Made by a program: the position numbers and the translations under genes
Assembly (NCBI GenBank): GCA_944323095.1
Contig: CALURE010000121.1
Span: 1-5,038 of the forward strand
Direction of reading: 5' to 3'
Source of the DNA: Candidatus Gastranaerophilales bacterium
GTDB taxonomy: Bacteria; Cyanobacteriota; Vampirovibrionia; Gastranaerophilales; Gastranaerophilaceae
Length of the DNA: 5,038 bases
In this document: piece by piece, positions 4,082 through 5,038 of the stretch
Numbering within the stretch: the stretch's first letter is position 1
How the letters are laid out: each line of letters begins with the position of its first letter
The notes under the pieces: model-generated
Told to the model about the DNA's origin: nothing
Seen by the model: only the letters and a program-made list of their open reading frames with translations
Databases searched by the model: none

Positions 4082-5038
4082 TTATTTTTCCGGTTCCAGG
4101 ATTGATATAACTGCATTATCAAGACTTAAATATTTTCTTATTGTATTTTCAAGGTCATCTACAGTTATATCTTCAACAGCTTTAAGGTAGTTTTCAATAA
4201 GTTTCAAATCCTCGCAAACCGTCATATAATAACCTATTGTTTCTCCAATTTCCGAGACAGTTTCGGCAGAATATGCAAAACGTGATTTTGTCTTTTTCTT
4301 TGCTTTTTCAAGCTCATCTTCCGTTATTCTGCTGTTCAGAAGATTTTCAATTTCTTTTTTCACAAGTTCGATTGCCATATCGCGTTTTTCGGGTTTGAAA
4401 TTTGCCTGAATAAAGAAGTTATTTCCGTCTTTAAACTGGTAATGTTCTGCATTTGCCATATTAAAAATCGGTTCTTTCTGTTTTTCTATCAGGTTCTGAT
4501 ATAATCTGGAACTTGTTCCTTCTCCTAATATAATGCTTATAATGTCAAGTTCTATATTTTCTTTTAGCTGATTGGCTTTTGGTCCTAAAAATCCTATCAT
4601 AAGGTATGATGTATTAGATATGCCTTTATTTTCAACAAGAATTGTATGATCCGTGGGGGAGTCAATTTCGTTAATTTTTTTCAGGGCATTTTTTCTGCCT
4701 TTAAAGTCAAATTCTTTTTCGACTTTTTCTAATATTTTATTTTTGTCAAAGTCTCCCACGATGATTGTTGTCATATTTTCAGGGGTGTAAAAAGTTTTAT
4801 AGTAATTCATTATTTCATCGCGCGTAACCTGCGAAATAATTTCGGGAGTGCCTATTACATCTCTTTTGTACGGATGTTTTTTATACATATTGAAGTTGCA
4901 GGCATTATAGACTTTTGTCCAGTTCTGGTCTTTGCGCATTCTTATTTCTTCTATTACAACATGTCTTTCTCTTTTGTCTGTAACTTTCGGATTGTTAAGG
5001 TCAAAGGGGGCTCCGATTTCTTCTTCCGGCAAGACAGG
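4082..5038 (-). CDS. M16-family zinc peptidase (pitrilysin/insulinase-like), C-terminal part; N-terminus beyond the window
   Basis: The frame is open to the right edge, giving 318 visible residues; the TTG at 5032 is not the true start. M16 peptidases are zinc metalloproteases with two homologous halves that enclose peptide substrates. The HxxEH zinc motif should lie about 100 residues upstream, outside the window. Visible landmarks: KRERHVVIEEIRM (22-34), where Glu24 aligns with the third zinc ligand of the family; GTPEIISQVTRDEI (63-76) and YTPENMTTIIVGDFD (84-98), the start of the M16 C-type domain; GEGTSSRLYQNL (171-182), the conserved G-x-x-S-R-L-Y of the second half; and a final helical stretch ending SILEPEK. 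The full protein is probably about 420 aa, typical of bacterial M16B members. Signal peptide and location cannot be judged. Because Glu24 is kept, this is more likely the catalytic member than an inactive partner, but the missing HxxEH would decide. Confidence 0.9.
   Translation of the reverse strand, partial: PVLPEEEIGAPFDLNNPKVTDKRERHVVIEEIRMRKDQNWTKVYNACNFNMYKKHPYKRDVIGTPEIISQVTRDEIMNYYKTFYTPENMTTIIVGDFDKNKILEKVEKEFDFKGRKNALKKINEIDSPTDHTILVENKGISNTSYLMIGFLGPKANQLKENIELDIISIILGEGTSSRLYQNLIEKQKEPIFNMANAEHYQFKDGNNFFIQANFKPEKRDMAIELVKKEIENLLNSRITEDELEKAKKKTKSRFAYSAETVSEIGETIGYYMTVCEDLKLIENYLKAVEDITVDDLENTIRKYLSLDNAVISILEPEK

Noticed and set aside
3889..4122. Minus-strand 77-aa reading frame across the gene-free stretch
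   Set aside because: It is a translation of the dispersed palindromes; RHPELVSCSREILKQVQND is a well-known artefact of this repeat type. It also overlaps the end of the peptidase gene.

Overview
The window is AT-rich, gene-dense bacterial DNA. The organism is probably a low-GC gut bacterium of the Vampirovibrionia/Melainabacteria type (Gastranaerophilales-like). This is an inference from three things: a pilin-like protein with a D-x-N-G...P-N...G-x-D-L-F signature, dispersed palindromic repeats between genes, and the base composition. No rRNA or other firm taxonomic marker is present.

Layout. (1) 1-376: a short exported Lys/Gln-rich coiled-coil protein with a good ribosome site, closed by a textbook intrinsic terminator. 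(2) 375-2686, plus strand: a promoter whose -35 box lies in the T-tract of that terminator drives an acetolactate synthase catalytic subunit (start at 430, not at the upstream ATG in the terminator hairpin). A 208-aa membrane-anchored pilin-like protein follows after 1 nt, with a probable TTG start. (3) 2689-3524, minus strand: a family 4 (Fe-S) uracil-DNA glycosylase, preceded in the same operon by a small XRE-type HTH regulator. The glycosylase converges on the pilin-like gene with 2 nt between stop codons. (4) 3542-3603: a compact divergent promoter/operator region with a near-consensus plus-strand promoter and several overlapping inverted repeats. It lies between the HTH gene and a divergent 69-aa helical protein of unknown function (3621-3830). 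(5) 3829-4078: no credible gene, but a mosaic of at least four palindromic elements, including a wobble-paired 19-bp stem of a familiar dispersed-repeat type. (6) 4082-5038, minus strand: the C-terminal three quarters of an M16-family zinc peptidase that runs off the right edge.

How they fit together. The synthase is a branched-chain amino-acid enzyme, but it differs from the usual form at several positions and has no regulatory-subunit gene next to it. The HTH gene, glycosylase gene and divergent small gene look like one regulatory unit, with the HTH protein probably acting on the shared promoter region. I see no CRISPR array, tRNA, rRNA, insertion sequence or clear defence system. The most unusual parts are the divergent HTH control region with its unknown partner, the repeat mosaic, and the atypical synthase/pilin-like pair.
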